Of a stretch of 63,381 nt of DNA, positions 23,801 to 32,377 are shown one piece after another (positions within the stretch are counted from its first letter, which is position 1; every line of letters starts with the position of its first letter). The position numbers were made by a program, and so were the translations under genes. The notes below the pieces were generated by a model. The model saw only the letters and a list, made by a program, of their open reading frames with translations, ran no database searches and had not been told where the DNA came from. This stretch comes from Acidimicrobiales bacterium (GTDB taxonomy: Bacteria > Actinomycetota > Acidimicrobiia > Acidimicrobiales > CADCSY01), in NCBI GenBank assembly GCA_030446545.1, contig JAUJNB010000003.1, forward strand, positions 132,766 through 196,146, given 5' to 3'.

Positions 23801-24510
23801 CCGACACCGTCGTCAACCTCCGCGTGTCGTCGCCGACGGCATCAGCCGACCTGGCGTCGTTCACGTCCGCGGACCTGGCGGAGATCAGCGCCGGCTTGGA
23901 GACGGCGACGGCCAGCGAGATCGTGGCCTGGGCCGTCGAGCGGTTCCACCCCAACCTCAGCCTCACCTCGTCGATGACCGACGCCGTGCTCATCGACCTG
24001 GCCATGCGGGTCGAGCCGTCGATCGAGGTCGTGTTCATCGACACCGGCTACCACTTCCCCGAGACCCTCGAGACGATGGAGCGGGTCCGCCGTCACTACG
24101 GGCTGAACCTCAAGGTCATGACCGTGGCACCGCATGACCAGGAGCTGTGGCGGGTCGACCCCGAGAACTGCTGCTCGGCACTGAAGGTGGGCCAGCTCGA
24201 CCGGGCGTTGGCGGGCAAGGCGGCGTGGATGAGCGGTCTGCGTCGGGCCGAGTCGCCCAGCCGGGCGTCGGCCCCGGTCGTGGCCCACGACGTGCGCGGC
24301 CTGGTCAAGATCAACCCGTTGGCCACCTGGGACGACGACGACGTGGCCCGCTACGTCGCCGACCACGACGTGCCCGTCAACCCGCTGCTCCGCCAGGGCT
24401 ACCGCTCGATCGGCTGCGCCCCGTGCACCGCCCCCGCCGAGAAGGACGCCGATGCCCGCTCGGGCCGCTGGCAGGGCAGTGAGAAGACCGAGTGCGGGCT
24501 GCACCTGTAG
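23797..24510 (+). CDS. cysH: Adenylyl-sulfate (APS/PAPS) reductase
   Basis: 237 residues. SLTSSMTDAVLIDLAMRVEP, VVFIDTGYHFPETLETMERV and GLVKINPLATWDDDDVARYV are CysH blocks. The cysteine pairs ENCCSALK (about 125-126) and IGCAPCTAP, with the C-terminal ECGLHL, are the [4Fe-4S] ligands and catalytic Cys of the bacterial iron-sulfur type, which favours APS as substrate. It makes sulfite for the reductase encoded just upstream; the two genes overlap by 4 nt. Confidence 0.92.
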   Translation: MTDTVVNLRVSSPTASADLASFTSADLAEISAGLETATASEIVAWAVERFHPNLSLTSSMTDAVLIDLAMRVEPSIEVVFIDTGYHFPETLETMERVRRHYGLNLKVMTVAPHDQELWRVDPENCCSALKVGQLDRALAGKAAWMSGLRRAESPSRASAPVVAHDVRGLVKINPLATWDDDDVARYVADHDVPVNPLLRQGYRSIGCAPCTAPAEKDADARSGRWQGSEKTECGLHL

Positions 24511-24520
24511 ATCTCGCCCA

Positions 24521-24561
24521 CCTTCTGGCTCGCCTCGCTCGCCGGCCCGCCAGCCAGAAGG
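24521..24561 (+). terminator. Hairpin after cysH
   Basis: CCTTCTGGCT (24521-24530) pairs perfectly with AGCCAGAAGG (24552-24561): a 10-bp stem and a 21-nt loop, 11 nt past the cysH stop. There is no T run. Confidence 0.5.
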
Positions 24562-24599
24562 GGCGCCTTGGGTGCCCTCGTGGCCGGCGGCCGGGCCTC

Positions 24600-24614
24600 G
24601 GCGCCTTTGGCGCC
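24600..24614. repeat. Perfect 6+3+6 mini-palindrome
   Basis: GGCGCC-TTT-GGCGCC, with a similar imperfect GGCGCC-TTGG-GTGCC at 24562. It belongs to the set of tiny intergenic hairpins seen at 17945, 50662 and 50696. Confidence 0.4.
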
Positions 24615-24646
24615 TCGGTCGGCGCAGCTGAAGGGACGGAGGCCTA

Positions 24647-25333
24647 GTGGCCTCGTTCGGCTACCCCGTTTGCCTGGAGCTCGGTGGCCGGCGCTGTGTC
24701 GTCATCGGCGGGGGCACCGTTGCCGAGCAGAAGGTTCGCGGGCTGCTCGACGGTGGGGGCGATGTGGTGGTGATCGCCGGTGAGGTGACGCCCGGACTGG
24801 AGCGACTGGCGGGCGAGGGCGCGCTCGAGATCGTGCGCCGGGACTACGCCCGGGGTGACCTCGACGGGGCCTTTGTGGCCATCGCTGCGACTGACGACCC
24901 GGACGTCAACGCGGCGGTGCACGAGGAGGGGACGGCGGCGCGGGTGCTGGTCAACAGCGTGGACGACATCGCCCACTGCCACTTCTCGGTGCCGTCGACC
25001 GTGCGCCGGGGTGAGCTCACCGTGGCCGTCTCCACGGGGGGCAAGGCGCCGGCGCTGTCCAAGAAGCTGCGCAAGACGTTGTCGGCCCGCCTCGGCCCCG
25101 AGTACGCCGACCTGGTGGAGGTGGTGGGCGAGGTCCGCACCACAGCCCGGCCCGAGCGGGCGCGGGTCGACTTCGAGACCTGGGCGGCTCGTTGGGAGCT
25201 GGGTCTGGACGACGACGTGATGGCCCTGGTCGTCGACGGCCGGCTCGACGAGGCCCGGAGCCGGCTGCTGGCCGTCCTGGCCGGTGACGTGGGCCCACGC
25301 CCCCTGGCGGACGGGCCCCCGGTTGGCTCGTGA
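24647..25333 (+). CDS. Precorrin-2 dehydrogenase / sirohydrochlorin ferrochelatase-type protein
   Basis: 228 residues matching the N-terminal CysG/Met8 module: YPVCLELGGRRCVVIGGGTV (NAD-binding), EQKVRGLLDGGGDVVVIAGEV, FVAIAATDDPDVNAAVHEEG and CHFSVPSTVRRGELTVAVST with G-G-K-A-P-A-L-S. It oxidises precorrin-2 to sirohydrochlorin with NAD+ and in some homologues inserts iron. It supplies siroheme to the adjacent sulfite reductase, with CobA (28491) making precorrin-2. GTG start with GGAGG 5 nt upstream. A linker and short C-terminal helices follow residue 150. Confidence 0.9.
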   Translation: MASFGYPVCLELGGRRCVVIGGGTVAEQKVRGLLDGGGDVVVIAGEVTPGLERLAGEGALEIVRRDYARGDLDGAFVAIAATDDPDVNAAVHEEGTAARVLVNSVDDIAHCHFSVPSTVRRGELTVAVSTGGKAPALSKKLRKTLSARLGPEYADLVEVVGEVRTTARPERARVDFETWAARWELGLDDDVMALVVDGRLDEARSRLLAVLAGDVGPRPLADGPPVGS

Positions 25334-25335
25334 GC

Positions 25336-25365
25336 TTGTGAAGCGCACCAGGCCATCGGTAGGTT
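25336..25365 (+). promoter_or_regulatory. Promoter of rex (-35 TTGTGA, -10 TAGGTT)
   Basis: TTGTGA (25336-25341) and TAGGTT (25360-25365) are 18 bp apart, and the -10 ends 6 nt before the rex GTG. The -35 plus the next base reads TTGTGAA, one perfect half of the Rex operator; the other half is not recognisable. Confidence 0.5.
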
Positions 25366-25371
25366 GGTGAC

Positions 25372-26133
25372 GTGAAGGCCCTCCGACCCCGCCGCCGCAT
25401 CCCGGAGGCCACGGTCGCCCGCCTGCCCGTGTACCTCCGCAGCCTGCTCGAGCTCGCCGGCGTGGACACGGTGACCATCTCCTCGGAGCGCCTGGCCGAG
25501 ATGGCCGGGGTCAACGCGGCCAAGGTGCGCAAGGACCTGTCCTACCTGGGCTCCTACGGCACTCGGGGCGTGGGCTACGACGTCGAGTTCCTGTTGTTCC
25601 AGATGAGCCGGGAGCTGGGCCTCACCCAGGCCTGGCCCGTGGTCATCGTCGGGGTGGGGAACCTGGGCCACGCCCTGGCCAACTACGGCGGCTTCGGCGA
25701 GCGGGGGTTCCCCGTCGGCGCCCTGGTCGACGCCGATCCGGCCAAGGTGGGAGAGCGGGTGGGTGAGCTGGTCATTCGCAGCGTCGAGGAGCTACCCACG
25801 GTCGTCGCCGAGCTGGGGCCGTCGATCGGCGTGGTGGCCACGCCGGCGTCGGTGGCCCAGGAGGTGGTCGACCAACTGGTGGCCGCCGGCGTGCGCTCCA
25901 TCCTCAACTTCGCGCCCACGATGGTGACGGTGCCGGCCGACGTCTCGCTGCGCAAGGTCGATCTCGCCGTGGAGCTGCAGATCCTCAGCTTCTACCAGCA
26001 GCGGCGCAGCCCGCTCGTGGCGCCCGCCGTCCCCGCCCCGATCGACGCCGAGGAGGTCGCTGCCGGCGGGAACGAGCGCTCGCCGGGCATGGTGGCCGCC
26101 CCGCTCTCCGTGGCCGCCGACACCCCCTCCTGA
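25372..26133 (+). CDS. rex: Redox-sensing transcriptional repressor Rex
   Basis: 253 residues. An N-terminal winged helix (PEATVARLPVYLRSLLELAG, ISSERLAEMAGVNAAKVRKD, LSYLGSYGTRGVGYDV) precedes a Rossmann domain with VVIVGVGNLGHALANYGGF (about 87-105) and VDADPAKVGERVG, then the domain-swapped end LAVELQILSFYQQRR. Rex senses the NADH/NAD+ ratio and leaves DNA when NADH is high. A C-terminal tail of about 40 residues is extra. Rex upstream of hemA is an established actinobacterial order. A likely operator lies at 40173, before the cytochrome bc genes. Confidence 0.95.
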   Translation: MKALRPRRRIPEATVARLPVYLRSLLELAGVDTVTISSERLAEMAGVNAAKVRKDLSYLGSYGTRGVGYDVEFLLFQMSRELGLTQAWPVVIVGVGNLGHALANYGGFGERGFPVGALVDADPAKVGERVGELVIRSVEELPTVVAELGPSIGVVATPASVAQEVVDQLVAAGVRSILNFAPTMVTVPADVSLRKVDLAVELQILSFYQQRRSPLVAPAVPAPIDAEEVAAGGNERSPGMVAAPLSVAADTPS

Positions 26134-26239
26134 TGGGTGAGCGCCCGGCGGTGAGTTGGCACATGTCTCTCAGGTCGGAGAGGCTGCAACCGGTCGAGCG
26201 AGCAGAGCCAGGACGAGAGCGAAGGGAGGCCCGGACCAG

Positions 26240-27499
26240 GTGTCGGTGATCGTCGTCGGGCTCAACCACCGCAGCGTGTCCCTCGAGGTGCTCGAGCGCA
26301 TGACCGTGCCCCAGCCCCGTATGGCCAAGGCGCTCCACGATCTCATGGGGCGCGACGACCTCTCCGAGGCCGTGGTGCTGTCCACCTGCAACCGCACCGA
26401 GATCTACGCCCACGCCGAGCGCTTCCACGGTGCGGTGGGCGACGTACGCGACTTCCTCTCCGAGCTGGGCGCCCTGGCCCCCGAGGAGTTCGCCGATCAC
26501 CTCTACCAGTTCCACGACGCCGGAGCCGTGGCCCACCTGTTCACCGTGGCCGCCGGGGTTGACTCGGCGGTGCTGGGCGAGACCGAGATCCTCCGACAGG
26601 TCAAGGGCGCGTGGGACCTGGCCTCGGCCGAGGGCGCCACCGGACCGGTGCTCAACATGCTCTTCCGCCACGCCCTGGAGGTGGGCAAGCGGGTGCGCAC
26701 CGAGACGGCCATCTCCCGGCACATCACCTCCCTCTCCCAGGCCGCCGTCGCGCTGGCCGCCGAGCGCCTCGGCTCCCTGGCCGGGCGTCGGGTCCTCGTC
26801 CTCGGCGCGGGCGAGACGGGCGAGCGGATGGTGGCCTCGTTGGCCCAGGCCGGCGTGGCCGAGGTGCTGGTGGCCAACCGGACCTGGGAGCGGGCCGAAG
26901 CCCTGGCCAACCGGGTGGGGGGCCGGGCCCTCGGACTGGTCCACGTCCCCGCCGCCCTGGTCGAGGTCGATCTGTTGTTGACGTCCACCGGCGCCTCCTC
27001 GGTCCTGGTCGACCACGGTGACCTGGAAGGTGTGGTGGCCGCCCGGGGCGGGCGTCCCCTGCTCATCGTGGATGTCGCCGTACCCCGCGACGTCGACCCC
27101 GGCGCCGCCGACCTGGCCGGGGTGACGCTGCTCGACATGGACGACCTGCGGGCCTTCGCCGAGCGGGGCCTGGCTGAGCGCCGGCGGGAGGTGACCCGGG
27201 CCCGGGACCTCATCGACGACGAGGTGTGCCGGTACCGCGAGGCCATCACCACCCGCCAGGTGGCGCCCCTGGTCACTGCCCTGCGCCGGCGGGTCGACGA
27301 GGTGCGGGCCGCCGAGGTCGACCGGCACAGCCGCGGCCTCGACCCGGCCCAGCGCGAGGCCGTCGACGCCATCGCCCGCAACGTGGTGGCCAAGCTGTTG
27401 CACGAGCCCACCGTCCGCCTCAAGGAATCGGCCGGCTCGCCCCGGGGAGAGCGCCTGTCCGAGGCGCTGCGGGACCTGTTCGGCCTCACTGACGACTAG
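26240..27499 (+). CDS. hemA: Glutamyl-tRNA reductase
   Basis: 419 residues. First step of C5 heme synthesis: charged Glu-tRNA to glutamate-1-semialdehyde with NADPH. Blocks: VGLNHRSVSLEVLE, VVLSTCNRTEIYA with catalytic Cys50, GVDSAVLGETEILRQVKGAW, VGKRVRTETAIS, VLVLGAGETGERMVASLAQA (NADPH), VANRTWERAEALA, LIVDVAVPRDVDPGA and the C-terminal dimer helix. GTG 26240 has GGGAGG 10 nt upstream; the frame is open further up without family similarity. It lies 106 bp after rex. Confidence 0.95.
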   Translation: MSVIVVGLNHRSVSLEVLERMTVPQPRMAKALHDLMGRDDLSEAVVLSTCNRTEIYAHAERFHGAVGDVRDFLSELGALAPEEFADHLYQFHDAGAVAHLFTVAAGVDSAVLGETEILRQVKGAWDLASAEGATGPVLNMLFRHALEVGKRVRTETAISRHITSLSQAAVALAAERLGSLAGRRVLVLGAGETGERMVASLAQAGVAEVLVANRTWERAEALANRVGGRALGLVHVPAALVEVDLLLTSTGASSVLVDHGDLEGVVAARGGRPLLIVDVAVPRDVDPGAADLAGVTLLDMDDLRAFAERGLAERRREVTRARDLIDDEVCRYREAITTRQVAPLVTALRRRVDEVRAAEVDRHSRGLDPAQREAVDAIARNVVAKLLHEPTVRLKESAGSPRGERLSEALRDLFGLTDD

Positions 27500-27508
27500 G
27501 CGTTCGGC

Positions 27509-28483
27509 GTGGAGCCGACGGGACCGCCGGCGCCGCTGGTGCGCATCGCCACCCGGGGCAGCGCGTTGGCCCGCTGGCAGGCCGAGCACGTCGCGTCTCG
27601 GCTGCGAGGAGCCCGACCGAATCTGGTCGTCGAGCTGGTGGTGGTCGACACCCTGGGGGACAAGGCGATCGACCGGCCCATCTGGGAGCTCGGTGGGCAG
27701 GGGATCTTCGTCAAGGAGGTGCAGGCTGCGGTGCTCGACGGGCGGGCCGACCTGGCCGTGCACTCGGCCAAGGACCTGCCCTCGGACCCGACGCTGGGCC
27801 TGCCCGGGCTGGCGATAGCCGCCGTGCCGCAACGGGGTGACGCCCGTGACGTGCTGGTCGGATGCCGACTGGCCGACATCCCGCCCGGCGGCGTCGTCGC
27901 CACCGGCTCGACCCGGCGCCGGGCCCAGCTCGCCGACCTGCGCCCCGACCTGACCTTCACCGGGTTGCGGGGCAACATCGACACCAGGCTGCGTCGAGTG
28001 GGCGACGGCGTGGTGGGCGCGGTGGTGATGGCCGCTGCCGCCCTCCAGCGCCTGGGCCGGGAGGGGTTCGTCGTCGAGGTGTTGGAGCCCTCGACGATGG
28101 TGCCCCAGGTGGGCCAGGGGGCGCTGGCGGTGGAGTGTCGTCAAGACGACGAACCCACGCGCGCCCTGCTGGCCGGCATCGAGCACCCACCTTCGCGACG
28201 GGCGGTGGACGCCGAGCGGGCGTTCCTGGCCTGTCTGGGCGCAGGCTGCGAGCTTCCGGTGGGTGCCCACGCCACCGAGGACGAGGCTGGCGGCATGCAC
28301 CTGCGTGCCGTGCTGGCCACCCTCGACGGTCGGGTGGTGTTGCGGGACGAGGTGGTGGCCGACCCAGGCGCCGATCCCGGTGCGCTCGGTCGAGGCCTGG
28401 GCCGGCGCCTGCTCCAGGCCGGTGGCGGCCGATCGCTCCTCTCCGACATGGGCGTGCGCACCCTCGAACGGTCCCTGCGGTAG
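27509..28483 (+). CDS. hemC: Hydroxymethylbilane synthase (porphobilinogen deaminase)
   Basis: 324 residues. Polymerises four porphobilinogens on a dipyrromethane cofactor. VRIATRGSALARWQAEHVAS, VVDTLGDKAIDRPIWELGGQ, GIFVKEVQAAVLDGRADLAV, HSAKDLPSDPTLGL, ATGSTRRRAQL, GLRGNIDTRLRRV, VPQVGQGALAVECRQDD and the cofactor Cys in ACLGAGCELPVGAHA are all present. GTG start 9 nt after the hemA stop. Confidence 0.95.
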   Translation: MEPTGPPAPLVRIATRGSALARWQAEHVASRLRGARPNLVVELVVVDTLGDKAIDRPIWELGGQGIFVKEVQAAVLDGRADLAVHSAKDLPSDPTLGLPGLAIAAVPQRGDARDVLVGCRLADIPPGGVVATGSTRRRAQLADLRPDLTFTGLRGNIDTRLRRVGDGVVGAVVMAAAALQRLGREGFVVEVLEPSTMVPQVGQGALAVECRQDDEPTRALLAGIEHPPSRRAVDAERAFLACLGAGCELPVGAHATEDEAGGMHLRAVLATLDGRVVLRDEVVADPGADPGALGRGLGRRLLQAGGGRSLLSDMGVRTLERSLR

Positions 28484-28490
28484 AGCCGCC

Positions 28491-29954
28491 GTGACGGTGT
28501 ACCTCGTCGGTGCCGGGCCGGGTGACCCGGGGCTGTTGACCGTGCGGGCGGCCGAGGTGCTGGCCCGGGCCGAGGTGGTGGTCCACGATCGTCTCTCGGT
28601 GGCGTCCCTGCTCGACCTGGCCCCTCCCGGTGCCGAGCGCATCAGCGTGGGCAAGACCCCCCGGGGGCCCAGCACCCCTCAGGTCGACATCAACGCCTTG
28701 CTGGTGGCCAGGGGCGGCGCCGGCCAGGAGGTGGTCCGCCTCAAGGGCGGCGACCCGTTCGTCTTCGCCCGGGGTGGCGAGGAGGCGGCCGCCCTCCAGT
28801 CGGCGGGTGTCGCCTTCGAGATCGTGCCCGGGATCACCTCGGCCGTGGCCGTGCCCGCCTACGCCGGGGTGCCGCTCACCGCCCGGGGCCTCAACACCAC
28901 CGTCACCGTGGTCACCGGCCACGAGGACAGCCTGAGCGGAGGGCGCACCGACTGGGAGGCGGTGGCCAGGTTGGGGGGCACCATCGTGGTGCTGATGGGT
29001 GTGGCCACCCGGGCGGTCATCGCCGAGCGGCTCATGGCCGGCGGGCTGGCCCCGACCACGCCCGTGGCCGCCGTGCGGTGGGGCACCCGGCCCGAGCAGC
29101 ACACCGTGCGCACCACCCTGGCCGGCCTCGGTCCCGCCCCGGTCGCCTCGCCCGCCGTGATCGTGGTGGGGGCGGTGGCCGGGCTGGACCTGGCCTGGTA
29201 CGAGCGGCTGGCGCTGTTCGGTCGCTCGGTGGTGGTCACCCGGCCGCCGGCGCAGGCCTCGGCGCTCTCCGGGCGCCTGGCCCGCCTCGGCGCACGGGTC
29301 GTCGAGCTGCCCGTCATCGAGATCCACGATCCCACCGACGGGGGCGCCGCCCTGGCCTCGGCCGCGGCGGCAGTGGCCGCCTACGACTGGGTGGTGTTCA
29401 CGTCGGCCAACGCCGTCGAGCGCTTCCTGCACCTGCTGCGCGACGCCCGCGCCTTTGGCCCCGCCCGGGTGGCGGCCATCGGTCCGGGCACGGCCGCGGC
29501 CCTGGCCGAGGCCCGGGTGGTGCCCGATCTGGTGCCCGAGCGCTTCGTGGCCGAGTCGCTGCTCGACGCCTTCCCCCCTGCACCGCCCGCACGGGGGGGA
29601 CGGGTGCTCCTGCCCCGGGCCGCGGTGGCGCGAGACGTGCTGCCCGACGGCTTGCGGGCGCGCGGCTGGGAGGTCGACGTGGTGGAGGCCTACCGCACCC
29701 GCACGGCCTGCCCTCCACCGGCGCTGGTGGCGTCGGCCGCCGGCTGCGACGCGGTGACCTTCACCTCGTCGTCGAGCGTCACCGGGTTCCTGGAGGCGGT
29801 GGGACGGGAGGCGCTGCCCCCGGTGGTGGCCTGCATAGGGCCCGTCACCGCCGCCACTGCCCGCCGGCACCGGATCACCGTGGACGTCGAGGCCGACGTG
29901 CACACCCTCGACGGGCTGGTCGACGCCCTGGTGGCCGTGCTCGGGCGGCGGTGA
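28491..29954 (+). CDS. Fused uroporphyrinogen-III methyltransferase / uroporphyrinogen-III synthase (CobA-HemD)
   Basis: 487 residues. The N-terminal half (about 1-240) is CobA/SUMT: VYLVGAGPGDPGLLTVRAAE, VRLKGGDPFVFARGGEEAAA, VPGITSAVAVPAYAGVPLTA, VTGHEDS and VVLMGVATRAVI, which methylates uroporphyrinogen III to precorrin-2. The C-terminal half (from about 243) is HemD: VVVTRPPAQASALSGRLARL, YDWVVFTSANAVERFLHLL, DAVTFTSSSSVTGFLEAV and VACIGPVTAATARRH. The fusion places the heme/siroheme branch point on one chain, as in Streptomyces and Clostridia. GTG start 7 nt after hemC. Confidence 0.93.
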   Translation: MTVYLVGAGPGDPGLLTVRAAEVLARAEVVVHDRLSVASLLDLAPPGAERISVGKTPRGPSTPQVDINALLVARGGAGQEVVRLKGGDPFVFARGGEEAAALQSAGVAFEIVPGITSAVAVPAYAGVPLTARGLNTTVTVVTGHEDSLSGGRTDWEAVARLGGTIVVLMGVATRAVIAERLMAGGLAPTTPVAAVRWGTRPEQHTVRTTLAGLGPAPVASPAVIVVGAVAGLDLAWYERLALFGRSVVVTRPPAQASALSGRLARLGARVVELPVIEIHDPTDGGAALASAAAAVAAYDWVVFTSANAVERFLHLLRDARAFGPARVAAIGPGTAAALAEARVVPDLVPERFVAESLLDAFPPAPPARGGRVLLPRAAVARDVLPDGLRARGWEVDVVEAYRTRTACPPPALVASAAGCDAVTFTSSSSVTGFLEAVGREALPPVVACIGPVTAATARRHRITVDVEADVHTLDGLVDALVAVLGRR

Positions 29955-30049
29955 AGGCGAGCCCCCCGCCGGTCGGTGACAACGGGAGGCACTGACCCGG
30001 CTCCGAGGGGTCCGACACGGTGGTCACGACCTGGGACGGCGGGGCTCCG

Positions 30050-30055
30050 TAGGCT
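30050..30055 (+). promoter_or_regulatory. -10 element (TAGGCT) for hemB
   Basis: TAGGCT ends 7 nt before GTG 30063 (4 nt before GTG 30060) and is used to choose the hemB start. hemB thus probably has its own transcript inside the heme cluster. Confidence 0.45.
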
Positions 30056-30062
30056 GGGCGTG

Positions 30063-31040
30063 GTGAGCTTTCCCGCCCGACGGATGCGGCGCCTGCGGCG
30101 GACCCCGGCGCTGCGCCGGCTGGTCGCCGAAGCCCGCCTGTCGGTCGACGACCTGGTGGCCCCGCTGTTCGTGGGCGAGGGCATCGACGAGCCCCGGCCC
30201 ATCGCCTCGCTGCCCGGCATGGTCCAACACAGCCGGGAGTCCCTGCGCAAGGAGGTGGCCGCCCTGGCCGACCTGGGGATCCCCGGGGTGATGCTCTTCG
30301 GGATCCCCACCACGAGGGACGCCGAGGGCAGCCAGGCGTGGGCACCCGACGGCATCGTCCAGGTGGCGCTGGCCGAGCTGCGGGTCGAGGTGGGCGACGA
30401 CGTGGTGCTCATGGCCGACCTGTGCCTCGACGAGTACACCGACCACGGCCACTGTGGCGTGCTCGCCCCCGACGGCAGCGTCGACAACGACCTCACCCTC
30501 GAGCGCTACGCCCAGGTGGCGCTGGCCCAGGCGGGGGCCGGCGCCGACGTGGTCGCTCCCAGCGGGATGATGGACGGCCAGGTGGCGGCCATCCGCTCGG
30601 CGCTCGAGCGTGGCGGTCACCACCGGGTGGCCATCCTGGCCTACGCGGCCAAGTACGCCTCGGCCCTCTACGGCCCTTTCCGCGACGCCGTCGACGTCAC
30701 CATCGCCGGCGGGGGGGACCGTCGGTCCTACCAGCAGGACCATCGCAACCGGCGAGAGGCCATGGCCGAGGTGGCGCTCGACGTGGCTGAAGGCGCCGAC
30801 CTGGTCATGGTCAAGCCCGCTCTGGCCTGCCTCGACGTCATCGCCGACGTCCGCCGGGCGCTCGACGTCCCCGTCGCCGCCTATCACGTGTCGGGGGAGT
30901 ACGCCATGGTCCACGCCGCTGCCGAGCGGGGCTGGATCGACGGGCCGGCCGTGGCCGTCGAGCAGCTCCAAGCGGTCAAGCGGGCCGGGGCCGACATCAT
31001 CGTCACCTACTTCGCCCGCGAGGTGGCTGGGGCCCTGTGA
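30063..31040 (+). CDS. hemB: Porphobilinogen synthase (delta-aminolevulinate dehydratase)
   Basis: 325 residues. Condenses two 5-aminolevulinates. FPARRMRRLRRTPALRRLVA at the start, DDLVAPLFVGEGI, LADLGIPGVMLFGIP, LMADLCLDEYTDHGHCGVLA (metal-site region: D-x-C-x-D-E-Y-T-D-H-G-H-C-G), VVAPSGMMDGQVAAIR, YAAKYASALYGPFRDA with the first Schiff-base Lys, and LVMVKPALACLDVIADVR with the second. The D-x-C-x5-D-x-G-H-C-G layout suggests a zinc-type site with two of the three usual cysteines. It overlaps hemL by 4 nt. Confidence 0.95.
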   Translation: MSFPARRMRRLRRTPALRRLVAEARLSVDDLVAPLFVGEGIDEPRPIASLPGMVQHSRESLRKEVAALADLGIPGVMLFGIPTTRDAEGSQAWAPDGIVQVALAELRVEVGDDVVLMADLCLDEYTDHGHCGVLAPDGSVDNDLTLERYAQVALAQAGAGADVVAPSGMMDGQVAAIRSALERGGHHRVAILAYAAKYASALYGPFRDAVDVTIAGGGDRRSYQQDHRNRREAMAEVALDVAEGADLVMVKPALACLDVIADVRRALDVPVAAYHVSGEYAMVHAAAERGWIDGPAVAVEQLQAVKRAGADIIVTYFAREVAGAL

Positions 31041-32377
31041 GCGCCGGCGACACCAACGACTCTCTGTTCGACCGGGCCTGTCGGGTGATGCCCGGCGGGG
31101 TGAGCTCGCCCGTGCGGGCCTTCGGGGCGGTGGGCGGCACCCCCTACTTCGTGGCCCGGGCCGAGGGCGCCCACGTGTGGGACGTGGAGGGTCGTCGCTA
31201 CCTCGACTACGTGCAGAGCTACGGGGCGTCGATCCTGGGCCACGCCCACCCCCGGGTGGTCGAGGCGGTGCGAGCGGCAGCAGGACGGGGGACCACCTAC
31301 GGCGCCCCCACCGAGGGCGAGGTGCTGCTGGGCGAGGAGCTGGCCCTGCGGGTCGAGGGCCTGGAGATGGTGCGCCTGGTCTCGAGCGGGACCGAGGCGG
31401 CCATGTCGGCGGTGCGCCTGGCCCGGGGGGCCACCGGGCGGTCGAGGATCGTCAAGTTCGCCGGGTGCTACCACGGCCACAGCGATGGCCTCCTGGCCGC
31501 CGGTGGCAGCGGGGTGGCCGACGCCGGTCTGGCCGACTCGGCGGGGGTGACCGCCGGCGCCGTGGCTGACACGGTGGTGGCCCCCTACAACCGGGTACCG
31601 GAGGTGGGCGACGACGTGGCCGCCGTGGTGGTGGAGCCGGTGGCGGCCAACATGGGCCTGGTCGCCCCCGCCGAGGGGTTCCTCGCCGGGCTTCGCCAGG
31701 CGTGTGACCGCGCCGGTGCCCTGTTGTGCTTCGACGAGGTGATCACCGGTTTCCGGCTCGGTCCCGGTGGCGCCAGCCAGCGCTTCGGTGTCCGCCCCGA
31801 CCTGTGGTGCTTCGGCAAGGTCATCGGCGGCGGGCTGCCGCTGGGGGCCTTCGGCGGCCGGCGCGACGTCATGGAGCACCTCGCCCCGCTGGGGCCGGTG
31901 TACCAGGCCGGCACCCTGTCGGGGAACCCGGTGGCCACCGCCGCCGGGCTCGCGGTACTGGCTGAGCTGGATGCCGGCGCCTACACGATGCTCGACGGCC
32001 GGGCCGCGGAGCTGGCGGCGGCGCTGTCGGAGGTCATCACCGGCGCCGGGCTGGCGGTGCAGGTACCCCGGGTCGGTCCCCTCCTGGGGTTGTTCTTCTC
32101 GTCGAGCCCGGTGCGCGACCACGACGAGGCCAGGGGCGCGGTGGCCAACGGTCGCTACCGGCGCTTCTTTCGGGCCATGCTCGACCGCGGCGTCGCCCTG
32201 GCCCCCGGGCCCTACGAAGCCATCTTCCCCAGCCTTGCCCACGGCCGTGACGACATCGAGCGCACGGCCGACGCCGCCGCCGCCGCCGCCCGGGAGGTCC
32301 TGGGCCACGAGGTCGAAGGGCGGGCGGGGGCGGGCGGGGGAACGGGAGTCGACCGGCCCGGTAGGGTCCGAGCGTGA
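31037..32377 (+). CDS. hemL: Glutamate-1-semialdehyde 2,1-aminomutase
   Basis: 446 residues. A PLP enzyme making 5-aminolevulinate. LFDRACRVMPGGVSSPVRAF opens the family. LVSSGTEAAMSAVRLARGAT, VKFAGCYHGHSDGLL, LLCFDEVITGFRLGPGGA, LWCFGKVIGGGLPLGAFGGR with the PLP Lys, and YQAGTLSGNPVATAAGLAVL follow. The C-terminal extension of about 25 residues (EGRAGAGGGTGVDRPGR) has no counterpart in typical HemL and is also where the promoter of the next gene sits. Confidence 0.95.
   Translation: MSAGDTNDSLFDRACRVMPGGVSSPVRAFGAVGGTPYFVARAEGAHVWDVEGRRYLDYVQSYGASILGHAHPRVVEAVRAAAGRGTTYGAPTEGEVLLGEELALRVEGLEMVRLVSSGTEAAMSAVRLARGATGRSRIVKFAGCYHGHSDGLLAAGGSGVADAGLADSAGVTAGAVADTVVAPYNRVPEVGDDVAAVVVEPVAANMGLVAPAEGFLAGLRQACDRAGALLCFDEVITGFRLGPGGASQRFGVRPDLWCFGKVIGGGLPLGAFGGRRDVMEHLAPLGPVYQAGTLSGNPVATAAGLAVLAELDAGAYTMLDGRAAELAAALSEVITGAGLAVQVPRVGPLLGLFFSSSPVRDHDEARGAVANGRYRRFFRAMLDRGVALAPGPYEAIFPSLAHGRDDIERTADAAAAAAREVLGHEVEGRAGAGGGTGVDRPGRVRA
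32362..32367 (+). promoter_or_regulatory. -10 element (TAGGGT) for the sugar-phosphate operon
   Basis: TAGGGT lies inside the last codons of hemL and ends 6 nt before the GTG of the isomerase gene at 32374. This separates the pentose phosphate genes from the heme operon despite the 4-nt gene overlap. Confidence 0.45.

Noticed and set aside
25985..28675. 896-codon minus-strand open frame opposite hemA and hemC
   Set aside because: Same shadow composition; the forward genes have complete family motifs.
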